Shown in pieces: positions 12,058 to 24,040 of a stretch of 64,000 bases of DNA (the first letter of the stretch is position 1; every line of letters begins with the position of its first letter). A model generated the notes under the pieces. It worked only from the letters and a program-made list of their open reading frames with translations, was not told the DNA's origin and ran no database searches. This DNA is from Fragum whitleyi. Lineage: Eukaryota > Mollusca > Bivalvia > Cardiida > Cardiidae. The translations under genes were made by a program, and so were the position numbers. The DNA lies in assembly GCA_948146395.1 (NCBI GenBank), contig OX411549.1:37222693-37286692 (forward strand), written 5' to 3'.

Positions 12058-14540
12058 TCATGTTTTATTATACAAATTAATGGCCTTCAGGAAATCAAAA
12101 ATCAGTTCAATTTTTACATAGTCAAATAAGTTCTTCATACTGTCAATATCTATCTCTTATTAAAAAATCTATACAACCAATAAATATATGCTTTACAGTA
12201 AGAGGACAGTTGCAAGGAATGCATATTGGCATGTCCTCACCCTTTAAAAGATAGGAGTGTGTGAGGTGCGTATGGCTAATGCGTAACCGAGTCAAGATAA
12301 ATTCCTTAACAACTTCAATCTGCACTCCGCCAACTTTAATTCTAGATCGGAGAGCATTTTTCTTGATTGACAAAAATACATACATTTAGTTTTTGTCTTT
12401 GAAAACTTAAAGCCGTTTTCATTGGACCATTTTGAAAGATTGTTTAAAACTTGCTGCAACTGTCTTTCAATTGTATACATTTGTTTTGATCTGTTACAGA
12501 TGCAGAAGTCATCGACATAAAGGAAACATTCCACGCCAGGGCAAACAGTCTTAACGATATTGTTAATTTTGACACTAAATAGTGTCACCGATAAAATACT
12601 TCCCTTGGGAACACCCATTTCTTGTTCATGAGGATCAGATAAAGTATCTCCAAACCGGACTCTTAACTGGCGTTCACCAAAAAAGCTGAGATGAAATAGG
12701 CAAGGCGACCTCGTATACCGAAATCATAGAGGTCGTTCATAATTCCATACTTCCAAGTGGTATCATAAGCACTTTCGAGATCGAAAAAGACAGAAACAAC
12801 ATGTTCCTTCTTCATAAAGGTTTCTCGAATAAATGTCTGGAAGCGGACAAGATGATCAAGAGTGCTTCTCTGTTTACGAAAGCCACTTTCGACTGACGTA
12901 ATAAGGTGGTTCTTCTCAAGAAACCAGACAAGACGATCAACATTCTTTCTATGGTTTTTCAAATGCAACTAGTTAAAGCAATAGAGCGTTAGTTTGAAGG
13001 ATCCATAAAATCTTTACCTGGTTTAGGTATTGGTATAACGATAGCTACCCGCCATGATGCTGGAATGCTTCCCGTTTTCCAAACCTGGTTATAAATTTCA
13101 AGTAAGCAATACAAAGAACGAGAGGACAAACGTTTGAGGAATTGATAGGAATATTATCGTTTCCTACCGCAGTGTCATGACACTTCTTTAAAGCCTTCTT
13201 CAATTCTTTGACAGGTCTCTATTATAATGTTCCAGTCGACTGTTACTGAAGTGAAGTTTTGACCTTTCTTTATCAACTTTGAATTTTTGAATTGCAGGTT
13301 AGTAATTGGATGATGATGACTTCTTGGCAAACGTATCTGCCAATACATTCGCAATATCAGCCTTGGAAGAAACGTCACCGAGGACAGTTCTAAAATGACC
13401 AACTCCAATTGACGTGTTCTTTCCGTTGTTTTTGCGCACCATATCCCATGTCTTTTTGACAGATGATCTAGAATTTAATCTAAAAACATACTGGCTCCAA
13501 GACGAACGCTTACTTTGTTTAATGGTACGACGAGCTTTCGCTCATGCAATTTTTAATTTGTACAGGTTCTCCTTTGATGGTCACAAATCAGATGACCTAA
13601 GAGCAGACTTACGCTCAGATATAGCCTGTTTACAATCTTCATTAAATCATGGTTTGTTAGGGTGTTTAGGGTCAGGCGACGTTCTAGGAATAGCTTTCTC
13701 TGCAGGCGAATATAGTAAGGATTCGAATAGCTCTGTAGAGTTTTCACAATCTTCAAAAGCCTGTGGAATTATTAATTGTTCGCAGGTAGTTTTGAACAAC
13801 TCCTAATTAGCTTTATGGAGTTTCCATCGCCTTCGGCGTTCTTGAACCGATGGTCCTAATTCAGAAATATGAATAGGAAAATGGTCCCTACCATGAAGAT
13901 CACAGTCCACTTTCCAGGTAAAAGTCGGGAAAATGTCTGCAAACAGTTAAATCCAGTAAAGAATAAGAGTCAGTGGTCGGATAATGATATGTGGAGAATT
14001 TATCATTTAATTAAATATAAAATCATGATTTGTTAAGAAATCTTCAATTGTGTGACCTTTGTCGTCTGTATAAGTACAGCCCCAAAGCGTATGATGGTAA
14101 TTGAAATCTCCCATTAATATGAAAGGCTTTGGTAGCTGTTCGATTACGATTGATAGGAGAACTAGGGGGAAGATAAATTGAACAAAGGGTTATTGTTTTA
14201 TTAAGGGATACGCTTACAGCTATAGCTTGTAGCGAAGTATTACGAGGAATGGTGCGATGATGAACACTGTTAACAATTATTCCGACACCGCCCGAAGCTT
14301 TCTCATTCCCTTCAAATTTTTTCAAATAGCAAGAGTGATACTTAAAAGAGAATTTGTCAGAATCTTTAAGAAAAGTCGCTTGCAAACAAACTGCCACTGG
14401 CTTTCCATTCGAAACTAATAGATTAATTTCGTCAAAGTTGGCTTTGATGCTGCGACAATTCCATTGAATGATTTTGTTCGCCGTAGTTAAATTAAGGAGA
14501 AAAATATATTTATTAGAAGTGGAAGTATAAATTTTATTTT
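12058..14540 (-). pseudogene. LINE ORF2 relic: APE endonuclease and reverse transcriptase
   Basis: Read on the minus strand with frame breaks. The endonuclease start is at about 14,487 (KIIQWNCRSIKANFDEI), followed by ASGGVGIIVN and LCSIYLPPSSP (about 14,400-14,100). Reverse transcriptase motifs are GFRKQRSTLDHL and VFFDLESAYDTTWK (12,900-12,740), GVPKGSILS (about 12,610), and LYVDDF (about 12,520, with the catalytic YVDD), then NGFKFSKTKTKCM. The C-terminal part has RLRISHTHLTHSYLL and CIPCNCPLTVKHI, and ends in NLFDYVKIELIFDFLKAI with a stop at 12,058. These match the Jockey clade of non-LTR elements. The large number of frame breaks shows old age. Confidence 0.88.
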
Positions 14541-14945
14541 ATTTCTTTATATGTGAAAGATTTATCTTGCTTATTTTCTTTTGAAGAATCTGAGTCTTCG
14601 GCGTTTTCCGTTACCATGTCTTCTTCGAGACTGTGGTAACGGTTGTATTGTTTAATAGGATCATCAGATCTTTTGGCTGACGATTAGATATTGCTGCCCT
14701 AGGAGACGAAGTTCTGTTCCTAGGTTTCACAAAAGAACTTGAATCTTTATCTTCTGGCACTTTAGCAACTGGAGGATTTGACTTTTCCAGCTGCATTTGT
14801 GCTTTCTTGCGTCTTCTCATTTCAGCTAGATCTTATCGAAGAACATCGTCTTCTCCAGAGGAAGGTACGTTGCGTGTGCGCGTTGAAGGTTAAGCGGGCC
14901 GGAGAGAAACGTTATCTTTTCCTGAAGTTACCTTACTCGAGTTAA

Positions 14946-16258
14946 GGGGGTGTCACACCACAGCGTATGAGGGTAACGTATGCCTAGCGTATAGAATAAA
15001 GACAAAATCTTGTTCATACGCACAACTCTTCGGCGTAAACCCCCGCCATCGACAAGAAATCATTTTTAAACGTATGGCCAGCGTATGAGCAGCGTTAAAG
15101 TAGCGTATGGCCAGCGTATGGCCAGCGTATGCAAAACGTACATGTGCGTTTACAAGCGTATTTGTAACGTACAACACCGTATGAGTAGCGTATGCCGGCG
15201 AGCGAGTAACGTATGGCTAACGTATGTAAGCGTATGACGTATACAGCGGTTATCATCAATTATGAGGCAGTTCCTACAGTCTGGAAGTAGACACTCAGCA
15301 ATAAGGATACCGGGAAAACGTGGGAAAGGGAAGGTAAAAGAAGTGTTTCTTCATCAGCTAAAGAAAAGAGTGATGATACTCAACAAAAGAAAGAAGACGA
15401 AAATGCTGTTCAGTACAGATCTAGATCACCATCGCCAGTCGATGAAGATCAGTCACTAGATACTTCCCCGACCTTGGAAGACGATTCTTCCAGGTCCTCT
15501 ACGCTGGAAAGGAAAAAAATGCCAAAAAGAGGTCATGTAGCTTCTCAACGGAAGAAGAGGACCAGATGCTTGATCCTCATTTCTTAACTCAACCAAGAGC
15601 TGGTCATAAAGATCGAAATGCTACCGTCCCCCAATCCAAGGTTTAACCTTGTTGTTTTCCTCTACCTTCGTCTCCCATGTCTTCTTTTTTCCAACATAAT
15701 ACAAGGTTAAATGGTGACTTAGAAGAGCTGCATCCATCTTCTCTGTCTTGAGCTAGATCTACAACTGACTTATTTATATAAAGTAAATGTTTAAAGCCGA
15801 TTCGCTTTTGGGACCACTAATTTCAATAGAGCTGTGATCATACCATTGGTTGGTCAAATTACCGAAATTAAGTCCTAAAAGTTCCAAACATATATATTAT
15901 GTCTGATAGAATTTTAATTTTCTGTCAGCGTATGACAAGCGTACTTGACCTATGAGTAGCGTTCGTGTAGCGTATTGACCTTATGCATACCGTATTAGTA
16001 GCGTACCTCTAGCGTATAGACCGTATGCATACCGTATGAATAGCGTATATTCTATACGCTGGCATACGATGAACTTTTTTTAACATGTCAAAAAATATTT
16101 TTTGGCCTCTGCGTACAAGAACGTATACCAACGTATACCAGCGTACTTGTAACGTACACGACTTATGAGTAACGAACCCCTAGCGTACACCAGCGTATGT
16201 GAGCGTATGAGCATACGTTCGCCATACGTTGTGACATACGCTGTGGTGTGACAGCCCC
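14946..16258. mobile_element. Terminal-inverted-repeat DNA element with CGTATG subterminal repeats
   Basis: Inverted termini match at 23 of 24 positions: the left starts GGGGGTGTCACACC (14,946), and the right end, reverse-complemented, starts GGGGCTGTCACACC (to 16,258). Both continue with ACAGCGTATG. Inside each end lies a dense field of AGCGTATG/AACGTATG words, about a dozen in the left 300 bp. Flanks are gTTAA on the left and ATAAg on the right, compatible with a decayed TTAA or 5-bp target duplication. It is inserted in ORF1 of the LINE. It is 1,313 bp long and contains a decayed coding-like core (next entry). I cannot name the superfamily. Confidence 0.85.
15292..15646 (+). pseudogene. 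Coding-like relic inside the CGTATG element, unrecognised
   Basis: One frame runs open from a stop at about 15,290 through KTWEREGKRSVSS, then YRSRSPSPVDEDQSLDTSP and LEDDSSRSSTLERKK, to a stop near 15,588. A second frame takes over near 15,520 with FSTEEEDQMLDPHFLTQP and ends at a stop near 15,646. The polar, Ser/Asp/Glu/Lys-rich composition with RSRSPSP looks like real protein rather than a random frame, and the switch implies one frameshift. There is no start codon, no transposase motif and no recognised domain. It could be an exon of the autonomous parent element or captured host sequence. Confidence 0.4.
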
Positions 16259-17271
16259 ATAAGATTGAGACTCAGTCGTTTTAAATTACTTTAAAATTGC
16301 ATCCTTCTTTTCAGGAAAGAGAATACACAACTTTCTGAAAGATCCTTACAGTTATCACATTCATTGGTGTCTCGTTTTCTCATGCTATTGGTTTTAAGAG
16401 TTTTTGGTTACATCTGCTTAAGTATTTGTAAGATTGACTCTATTATAAACAACCTTTCTTGCTTTAGGAAAAGATCAACCTTCTTTATGCTTGACGATAA
16501 CAATTTTCATTTCTCTTTGCCAAACGGGACATTTTCGTGAAGTTGAAGGATGTTTCTCACCACAATTCAAACATTTCATGCCATCAGTGAAGTGGATAGA
16601 ACGATGTTGATCTTCTAATTTACCTCAACGGCGGCACAACCACAATCTTCTTCACCAGCCCTTTACTTTTTCTCACGGTTTCCAAATTTGAAACACCTGT
16701 AACATTGCAAGGGGTTTGGGATATAGAGATCAACATTCAGTCGAAGGTAATCTACATTTATACTCTTTGGTAAAATAGCCGAGCCGAAAGTCAGAATAAA
16801 TGTGTTAGTATTTCGCTTTTCGCCATCTCTATGAATGGTTATGCGTTAACTTCAGTAACGTTTTGGCTTCTAAGTTGCTCTAGAATTTCAGTTTCAGGAA
16901 TATCTTCTAAATCACGAGATCTTATGACCCCCCCTTGACGTATTTAGTATAGAATGTGGTGTACATGTTACCGGAATATCAAAGAAATAGTCCATTTTCA
17001 TAAGGTTATCACAATGTGCAGGTCTTTCAACTTCAACGAGAAGGCTTCAATATTTCACTTTCTTAACAGATTTAGGTTCACCAATAACTGACTTGATTAC
17101 TTTATCTATTACGAAGGGAGACAGTCTGGTAAGGGGTTTGTTACCTTCAGTTGAATCAATAACTAGGAATCTGTGAAATTTAGGAGAACTAAGACGTATG
17201 ACTGTATACTGATAAAGGGACGTACCAATTTCCCATTCCGTTGATTCTGCATCGTTCTTTGGTTTTTTTGA

Positions 17272-17868
17272 TATACGCCACCGAAGGTTGACATATATTG
17301 GCGTCATCTTCTCCGTCTGTCCGTCCGTCCGTCCGTCCACTTTTCTTGTCAACGCAACTCCTGCTAAGTTTCTGGCTGGATCTTGAAACTTGGTCAATGT
17401 TATCACCTCAATTGGTAGATGTGCACGAAGGAAGGATTTTATGGTTCGTTGATTTTTGCCTGAGTTATGCCCCTTGAAAACTTAGTCTCTGGGGCTTATT
17501 GCCTCAGTTATGCCCCCTTAAAATTTAGTCTCTGGGGCTTATTGAAATTGCAGCCTTGTGAATGCAACTCTTCCTAAGTTTCTGGCTTGATCTAAATGAA
17601 ACTGTTATAACCGAAATTGGTAGATGAGCATGTAGTAAGGATTTTATGGTTAATCAATTTTACCCTAAATTATGCCCCATTAAGACTAAGTATCTGGGGC
17701 TTATTGAAATTGCAGCCTTGTGAAGGCAACTCCTCCTTACTTTTTGTCTTGATTTAAATGAAACTTGGTCATTTTGAATTTGGTTCTGTCAAAATAAGTA
17801 GTGTCTACAATCATTTTCGTGAAACAGCAGCAAAGTGGCGGCTATTTTGTGACTATGGCACTCTTGTT
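17272..17868 (-). mobile_element. AACAAGAG-type element nested in the LINE
   Basis: On the minus strand it starts AACAAGAGTGCCATAGTCAC at 17,868. Core units share the words gtctctggggcttattg and taagtttctggct, with a spacing of roughly 160-200 bp. A GGACGGACGGACGGAC tract lies at 17,313-17,338 and the far end is near 17,272, where CGCCA and TGGCG form a short hairpin. LINE ORF1 coding sequence resumes immediately on that side. Same architecture as the elements at 8,300, 28,431, 39,065 and 41,818. Confidence 0.65.
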
Positions 17869-18570
17869 AGGGTATCCATGATTTTATTTTGTGGTATTTA
17901 CTATCCGGGGGCCACCACCAACAACGGAGTCCTACAAGGAGACATGAAGGGGCAGGTCTCCAGCCCACTATGCTAGGGCTACCTGGATAGTATACGCGAG
18001 CCAAAATGACTAAATGAATCGACAGCAATTGCACGAACAATTTCCTATCATAGCCGTGCAAATAATGTCAAATCAGAAAATCCATTCAACCCGATTAGCA
18101 CATGAGCCTATATAGATAAGGACTAAAATGCTATTAAAATATAAAATATGTGTGACACGGGCAAATCAACCTCTGCACTTACAAGAGAACAATGGCTTTC
18201 ATACCAATTTTTTTCGACAGATTTATGGTACAGCAAGTTTTTAAGGAGTGTGTCAGAAAATAATGAGAAACAATTTATTATAACATGGTATTCTATATGA
18301 CAAAAGTAGATGCCCCAGTCTATAACGACCAGCCGATTGCCCAGACCGGGCCCATCCAGGCTCCCGTTTCAATCGAAGCCGAGGCCAAAGCAGCGTATTG
18401 AGAAGCTGGAGATCCCTGGGCTTCCCTCAACTACCAGGACCCTCTTTTCCGGCCTTACGAGTCTCTACCCACGGCAAACAGGCGGGCCCATTTGTTAGGG
18501 GTCATACCATTGACTACATGGGCAGCAGCCGACTTTTTCTTACCCCCCCCCCCGCCCAGCTTGGGCCCAT
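17869..18570 (-). other. GC-rich 5' region of the Jockey-type LINE
   Basis: The part next to the target duplication, 18,310-18,570, is clearly richer in G and C than anything near it and includes a run of C at 18,543-18,553. By position between the LINE target duplication and ORF1 it should be the LINE 5' UTR with its internal promoter and the ORF1 start. Small ORFs here do not resemble known proteins. A pair of inverted words, actatcc (17,900) and ggatagt (17,986), encloses about 80 bp of GC-rich sequence. Confidence 0.5.
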
Positions 18571-20945
18571 AAGTAATATAGAAACATGTACTTTGACAGC
18601 TTCAGAAACTATATAAACAGCACCTCCAATAGACCATGTGTCAGACAACGAGGCGCTCAATGTAAGGGACTTTTGGAGGCAGACATGGCCACTATGCTTC
18701 CCCACCCTGCGATTGCACCAGACATGGCCCTCAGAGACTTTCTCTCAGTAGTAAAAGTATTTTTATCTATGAATCATGATATACATATGTGTCTGATCAT
18801 TCACCGGTATCTTTATCAGAGTAAGAAATCTGTTTCAAAAATTGGAATGATCGGTTGAAACGATGCATATGTGAATAGGAGAATTACTTCGAGGGACGGG
18901 AATGTAAAATGATATTCAGCGTGATCGGAACAAAAAGGCCTGACTTATTTGCCGTTGTATATAACAAAATTGTTAGTTCGCTGATGTCATCAAAAGTGAC
19001 GTGATTGTTTTAAGGTTTTCCTGGTCCACTTTTTTCCCATTGATTTAAGTTTAAAAATGTCGTGTGGAAGCAACTACTCTTACTTTAATTATACAGCCTG
19101 AATGCTTACTTTATATGTCATGTTTTTTATTTTGTCTTACTTGTTTAGCATTTTTTTCATTGTGATCGGTGAAGATAAGATGGATATAAACAATCTGATT
19201 AAATCCAGAAATATGAATACGGCTATCCGCTTTGGATAGTTACGGTTTTTTTGCGGGAGGTAGAAGGCGCGTGGATGATCTTAATGATAAAGCGTTCTTT
19301 CTACATACCGCGTCAAGCAAAGGAATATTCTGTCTTTGATTTATTCTTTCAGATCATAATTGAAGCATTTGAATCCATTACTTGGGCATGTTAACATTTA
19401 ATCAACATCAAATCAGAATTCCCTAACATTGGTATCACCTAATCCGAGTAATGGCTTCATCGTTGGAACTGTCTTCGTGTGTGCCTGAAGTATTTCATTC
19501 AGTCGAAAAGATATGGGAAAAAACTATGTCCATGTGCTTCAGTGCAGGAATTCGGTTCCCGTTGTTTACAAATCTGTCTACATAAAAGTAAGTAATAATA
19601 CAAAATTGTACAAAAAATCTCCTATAAAGGATCAGGTGGATCTGTTTTTTTCTTCAAAATTTAGTAATTTTTTTTTAAAGATTTACCTTTAAACGGAAAT
19701 TGTAAACTTGCACTATGGTATCATATTAATTTCATTTGTGTATGCGAGGTTTTTTTCTTTTAGTCCGTACAGTCTTTGGTACTCGGCGCGGCTTTTAAAA
19801 GTTCTCTTATGGCCAGCTTTTTGACAGACTTCCTGTTGACAACTAAAAGATTGACTAAATATGCATGCTAGTGTGGTTTTCTTGATTTGTTGCCCAATTG
19901 GAAGTTTTTTTTGGTTAGCCAGGTACTTTGATTTAGGCATCTCATTTTGACATTGAATAAGGGCAAATTTGTTATTATTGAGTAATTACTATTTTGCATT
20001 TTTGGTGTTACATTTCTCAGACCCGAGGCCATATCAGCAAAAGTCATAAATATCACTATTCTAAAGTTATTTTCTTAATTTTTGTCTACTCAGCAATTAT
20101 AGTATTTGATTCAATTACAAGTAAGGTCATTTTACTGAGAGAGTTCCGATATCGATGTATTTAAAGTTAGCCAATAGAATTTTATAGCATATATGGCTTT
20201 CCATGATAATACGTGCATACACGTGCATCTGCACAAAAACGAGCTCTCGTCACTTGGTTGTTTTCAGTTCCAATGTTTTCTGTTTTTCGCAAAACGTTTG
20301 TTTGGTCAGAGGGAAAGGTATTTTAAAGATGACCTCTAACGGGTACCTGTCATATTTAAACTATACTGTGAACGGAAGAAAGACGAACGGAGGACATAGA
20401 AACGGACAGATGACGGACAGTGAGTGACCACAATGGCCGACCGAAAGCACTGTCCTGACGTGCGATAAAATCAGTGTATATGCAAGCAGGCGGTTCAAGA
20501 CATGGAAATGGACTGTACTCACGATGTTTCGCCCTAAGTGTTACTTTCAAAAAGAGAGGATTTAAGGCGAAAAGATAAAAGTAGGCATTACGGCAAATCA
20601 AATTACAGTTATTATTATACTGTGAACGGAAGGAAGACGGCGGGAGGAAGTAAAAACGGGCAGATGTAAGACAGTGAGTGACCGCAATGGCCGACCGAAA
20701 GCAATGTCCTGACGATGTTTCGCCCTTAGTGTCAATTTCAGAAAGAGACGACTTAAGGCGAAAAGATAAAACTAGGCATTGTGGCAAATAAAATTATGAT
20801 AATAATAAGCATAATAATAATAATCATAATAGTGATAATGAAAATAATAATAATAATAATTTAATGATAAAAATAATAATACATGTACCAACGATTTATC
20901 AACATGCTGACTCTAAGCTAGGTAAAAGTAGGAGCACTATAGGTG

Positions 20946-22150
20946 TATTTTCAAAACTGAGTCTTGACGTAGGCGTTGAGTCCATTTCCGTAGGCATATC
21001 GGGTATGTTTTAAAAGCATCTGCTTGGAATTGAACATGGTCCCCCTTTTCAACTTTGAAAGTACATGAATGAGTAAACCTTGCGATTTTTAGAAAAGCAA
21101 TCCGTTGTATTTCAAGGTAATTTGTATCTTATTGTTTAAACCTGTTTTATCTATTTTCAAAGAATAGCACGGGAATTTAACAGGATGATTGTCTTGATGA
21201 AAGATGTGCGAGTTCGACTTTAGGTCAACTGGGGTCAAAAAAAAGGTCCAGGGGTCAAATCTTAGAAAAACCTTATATGCACTCTAGAGGCAACACTCTT
21301 TGCCCAATCAACCTGAAAATTGGTCAGGGTCATTGTCTTGATGAAAGATGTACGAGTTCAACTTTGGGTCAACTGGGGTAAAAAAAAAAAAGGTCCCGGG
21401 CTCAAATCTTAGAAAAACCTTGTTTGCACACTAGAGGCTAAATTTTTGCCCGGTCAATATGAAATGTAGTCAGAATGATTGTCTTGATAGAATCTCAGAC
21501 AAGTTCGAAATTGGGTCAATTGGGATAAAAAAAAATAGGTCACGGGGTCAAATCTTAGAAAATCTAAGTGTTAAATTGACTGTCTTGGTGATATCTTGGA
21601 CGAGATCGAAATTGGGTTAAATGGGGCCAAAAATAAGGTCAAGGGTCAAATCTTAGAAAAACCTTGTATTAACTCTACAGGCCACATTTTTTGCCCGACC
21701 AACCTGCAATGTGGTCAGAATGATTGTCTTGATTAAATGTCGTACGAGTTCGAAATTGGGTCAACTGGGGTCAAAAACTAGGTCACAGTGTCAAGTTTTA
21801 GAAAAACTGTATGCTCTTTAGGGGCCTCAATTTTTGCCCAATAAATCGAAATTTGGACAGAATAATTGTCTTGATTAAATTCTGGACGAGTTCATAATTT
21901 GTCTTCTTGGGTCAAAAACAAGGTCACGGGGTCAAATCTTAGAAAAAACTTTGTATGCACACTAAAGGCCATATTTTTTTGTTTGATCAACCTTAAATTT
22001 TGTCAGAATGAATGAATTGATGTAATTAAAAATCATTTTGAAATTGGGTCAACTAGGGTCAAAAACTAGGTCACGGGATCAAATCTTAGAAAAACTTTGT
22101 AAGTAAACCTCTTAATTGTTAAAACGGATTCTTAGTTGTATAAAAGCAAC
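20946..22150. repeat. Tandem repeat field of about 140-bp units
   Basis: About eight imperfect units contain the words gggtcaaatcttagaaaaac, gggtcaactgggg and tttttgcccgatcaacct. Starts of the first word fall near 21,254, 21,397, 21,543, 21,644, 21,788, 21,925 and 22,075, so most spacings are 137-150 bp with one shortened unit. This field separates direct copy 2 from inverted copy 3 and so occupies the centre of the large palindrome. No coding sequence. Confidence 0.85.
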
Positions 22151-24040
22151 AGCATTGTTTAGCCTCGTGACATTAATTCATAATTCTCTTACTAAACCTT
22201 CTTTCGACTGAATGAAATACTCTAGACAAATACGAAGACAGTTCCAACGATGGAGCCATTACTCCGTTTAGGTGATACCATTGTTAGGGATCACTGATAA
22301 GATGTTGATTATATGTTAACATACCCAAGTACTGGATTCAAATGCTTCAATAATTATCTGAAACAATAAATATATGACAGAATATTTGTACAACTGAAAC
22401 TGTAATTGAGAATGGTGTTGTTTTTTTTTTTTTGGTTTTTATTTTTTTGTATGTTATTTTTCTTTAATTTGCTTAATCATGTAAGGCGGTATGCAGAAGG
22501 AAAGGTTTATCGAGAAGATTACTCACACACCTTCTGCCTCCCCGCAAAACCGTAACTATCCAAAGCGGATAGCCGAATTTATATCTCTGGTTTTAATCAG
22601 ATTGTCTTATCTTCAATTTTCACCGATCACGATAAAAATGTTAAAAACGTAAGGCAAAATTAAACACATAAAATATAAAGTGAGCATTAAGGGTTTCTTT
22701 TTAAAGCAGGAGTAGTTGCTTCCACCAGACAATTTTAACCTTAAATCATTGGGAACAAGGTATCACGAAAAAGTTAAATCAATCACGTCAACTTTGATGA
22801 CATGAGCGAAACTAGTAAATGTGTTATATTAATCGGCAAATAGGTCACACTTTCTGTGACGACCACGTCGAAGACCATTTTACATTCCCCGTCCCTCGAA
22901 GCATTTCAATCTGCCCTTATGCATCGTTTCAACCGATCATTTCAATTTTGGAAACAGATCTCGAACTCTTGAATCGGTATACTCATAAGATACTGGTGAA
23001 TGATCAGACACATATCTATATCTTTGCAAATGTTGGTCAAAATACTTTTAGTACAGAGAGAAAGTCTCAGAGGGCCAAGTCTGGTGAAATCGCAGGCCGG
23101 GGGAGCATAGTGGCATGTCTGCCTTCAAAAACCAATCTAAATTGCGCGCCTCTTTGTCTGACACATTGTCATGCAAGAGTTACTTCAACCAGGTCTTTGG
23201 AAGGTTCTGTTTATATAGTTTATGAAGTTGTCAAAGTACATCGTTTCTATAATACTTATGAGTGACGGTTTTGATTTTCTCATTTCCATGATTGGATCTT
23301 TGTTATCAAAGAATATGACACACGGACCCTTTTCATTGTCCATATTTTTTATTAATGGTAGGGCGTTCGGGTATTTTTGTCGCCTAGATTTGATAAGAGC
23401 ATTTTCGCTTCGGTTTAAAAAGATACATACATGTCTCATCATCTGTGATCAAGTTATTGAACACCTCTTTGCTGCATTTTTAAATCGGCTGTTTTCGGAG
23501 AAAACAAGTGGCATTGCTAAAACATTGGTGTTGTCGTCGCTGTCGTTGTTGTTGTCGTCGTCGTCGTGCGAAAACTTTGACAATTCGTGATAACTCTTAA
23601 ATGATAAGTTATAGGGCCTTCATTTTTTCACATGATGATTGTCTGGGACAAGGCCTTTATGTTGGCAATAGGTTAAAGGTCATCAGTCAAGGTCACTTGT
23701 CAAGGTCAAATTTGTGAAAAACCCCAAAAGATTTTAACATTGGCCATAACTTTTGAATGGTAAGTGATAGGTCCTGCATATTTCACATTAGGGTTGCTTC
23801 TGACAAGGCCTTTCTGTTGGAACCAATTTCAAGATCATCAGTTAAGGTCAGAGTAATTTTTCAAGGACATACATGTGGAAAAAAATAAAACGTTAACATT
23901 GGAAATAACTTTTGAATGGTAAGTAATAGGGCCTTTATATTCACAAGATAATAACCCTGGAAAAAACTTTTCTTTTTTCTAAGTTTAAGGTCCATCAGCC
24001 AAGGTCAAGGTCATTTGTCAAGGTTAAATTGTGAAAAAAC

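Larger units (their letters stand above)
14600..17272 (-). pseudogene. LINE ORF1 relic (gag-like), split by a nested element
   Basis: Minus-strand translation gives EWEIGTSLYQYTVIRLSSP, FLVIDSTEGNKPLTRLSPF and EPKSVKKVKY (17,240-17,050), then LLVEVERPAHCDNLMKM, FDIPVTCTPHSILNTS (about 17,030-16,930) and INVDYLRLNVDLYIPNPLQ followed by CYRCFKFG (about 16,760-16,680), a CCHC-knuckle start. Further on are RKCPVWQREMKIV and SFPKARKVV (16,560-16,430). The order is typical of Jockey-type ORF1. The reading is then broken by the element at 14,946-16,258 and resumes at 14,940-14,600 with a basic, serine-rich C-terminus just upstream of ORF2. Several stops are present. Confidence 0.8.
11758..18570 (-). 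mobile_element. Jockey-type LINE insertion with 13-bp target duplication
   Basis: The target duplication AAGTAATATAGAA is exact at 11,745-11,757 and 18,571-18,583. Flanks outside it are continuous with the uninterrupted sequence of copy 1 (about 1,318-1,335). On the minus strand the order is a GC-rich 5' region (18,570-17,869), ORF1 (gag-like with CCHC knuckle), ORF2 (endonuclease, reverse transcriptase), a 3' UTR and an ATTC-like tail next to the duplication. Two other elements are nested inside (14,946-16,258 and 17,272-17,868); without them the LINE is about 4.9 kb, near full length. Many frameshifts and stops make it inactive. Confidence 0.88.
4061..20945 (+). repeat. Higher-order array, copy 2 (complete, with insertions)
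   Basis: This is the most complete copy of the unit and serves as the reference for blocks a-n given in the summary. Removing the SINE (5,475), the AACAAGAG element (8,300-9,626) and the LINE complex (11,758-18,570) leaves about 8.5-9 kb. Landmarks shared with other copies are ccggatgccccatacttt (4,218; 46,340 variant; inverted near 33,470, 33,525 and 35,910), gcggccgttggcggtcgg (6,311; 47,808 variant; 36,675 variant; inverted at 30,905) and tttatcnacatgctgact (20,892; 3,730; 45,563). No host coding sequence is recognisable inside it; short ORFs here are frame accidents in repeats. Confidence 0.8.

Noticed and set aside
13414..13806. 130-codon plus-strand ORF
   Set aside because: Antisense shadow of the LINE ORF2, which reads on the minus strand.
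20356..20787. 143-codon minus-strand ORF with related ORFs near 3,200 and 45,031
   Set aside because: It recurs only because block m recurs; its words such as SLTVRHLSVS come from GACAGACAG-type repeats, and other copies are broken by stops.
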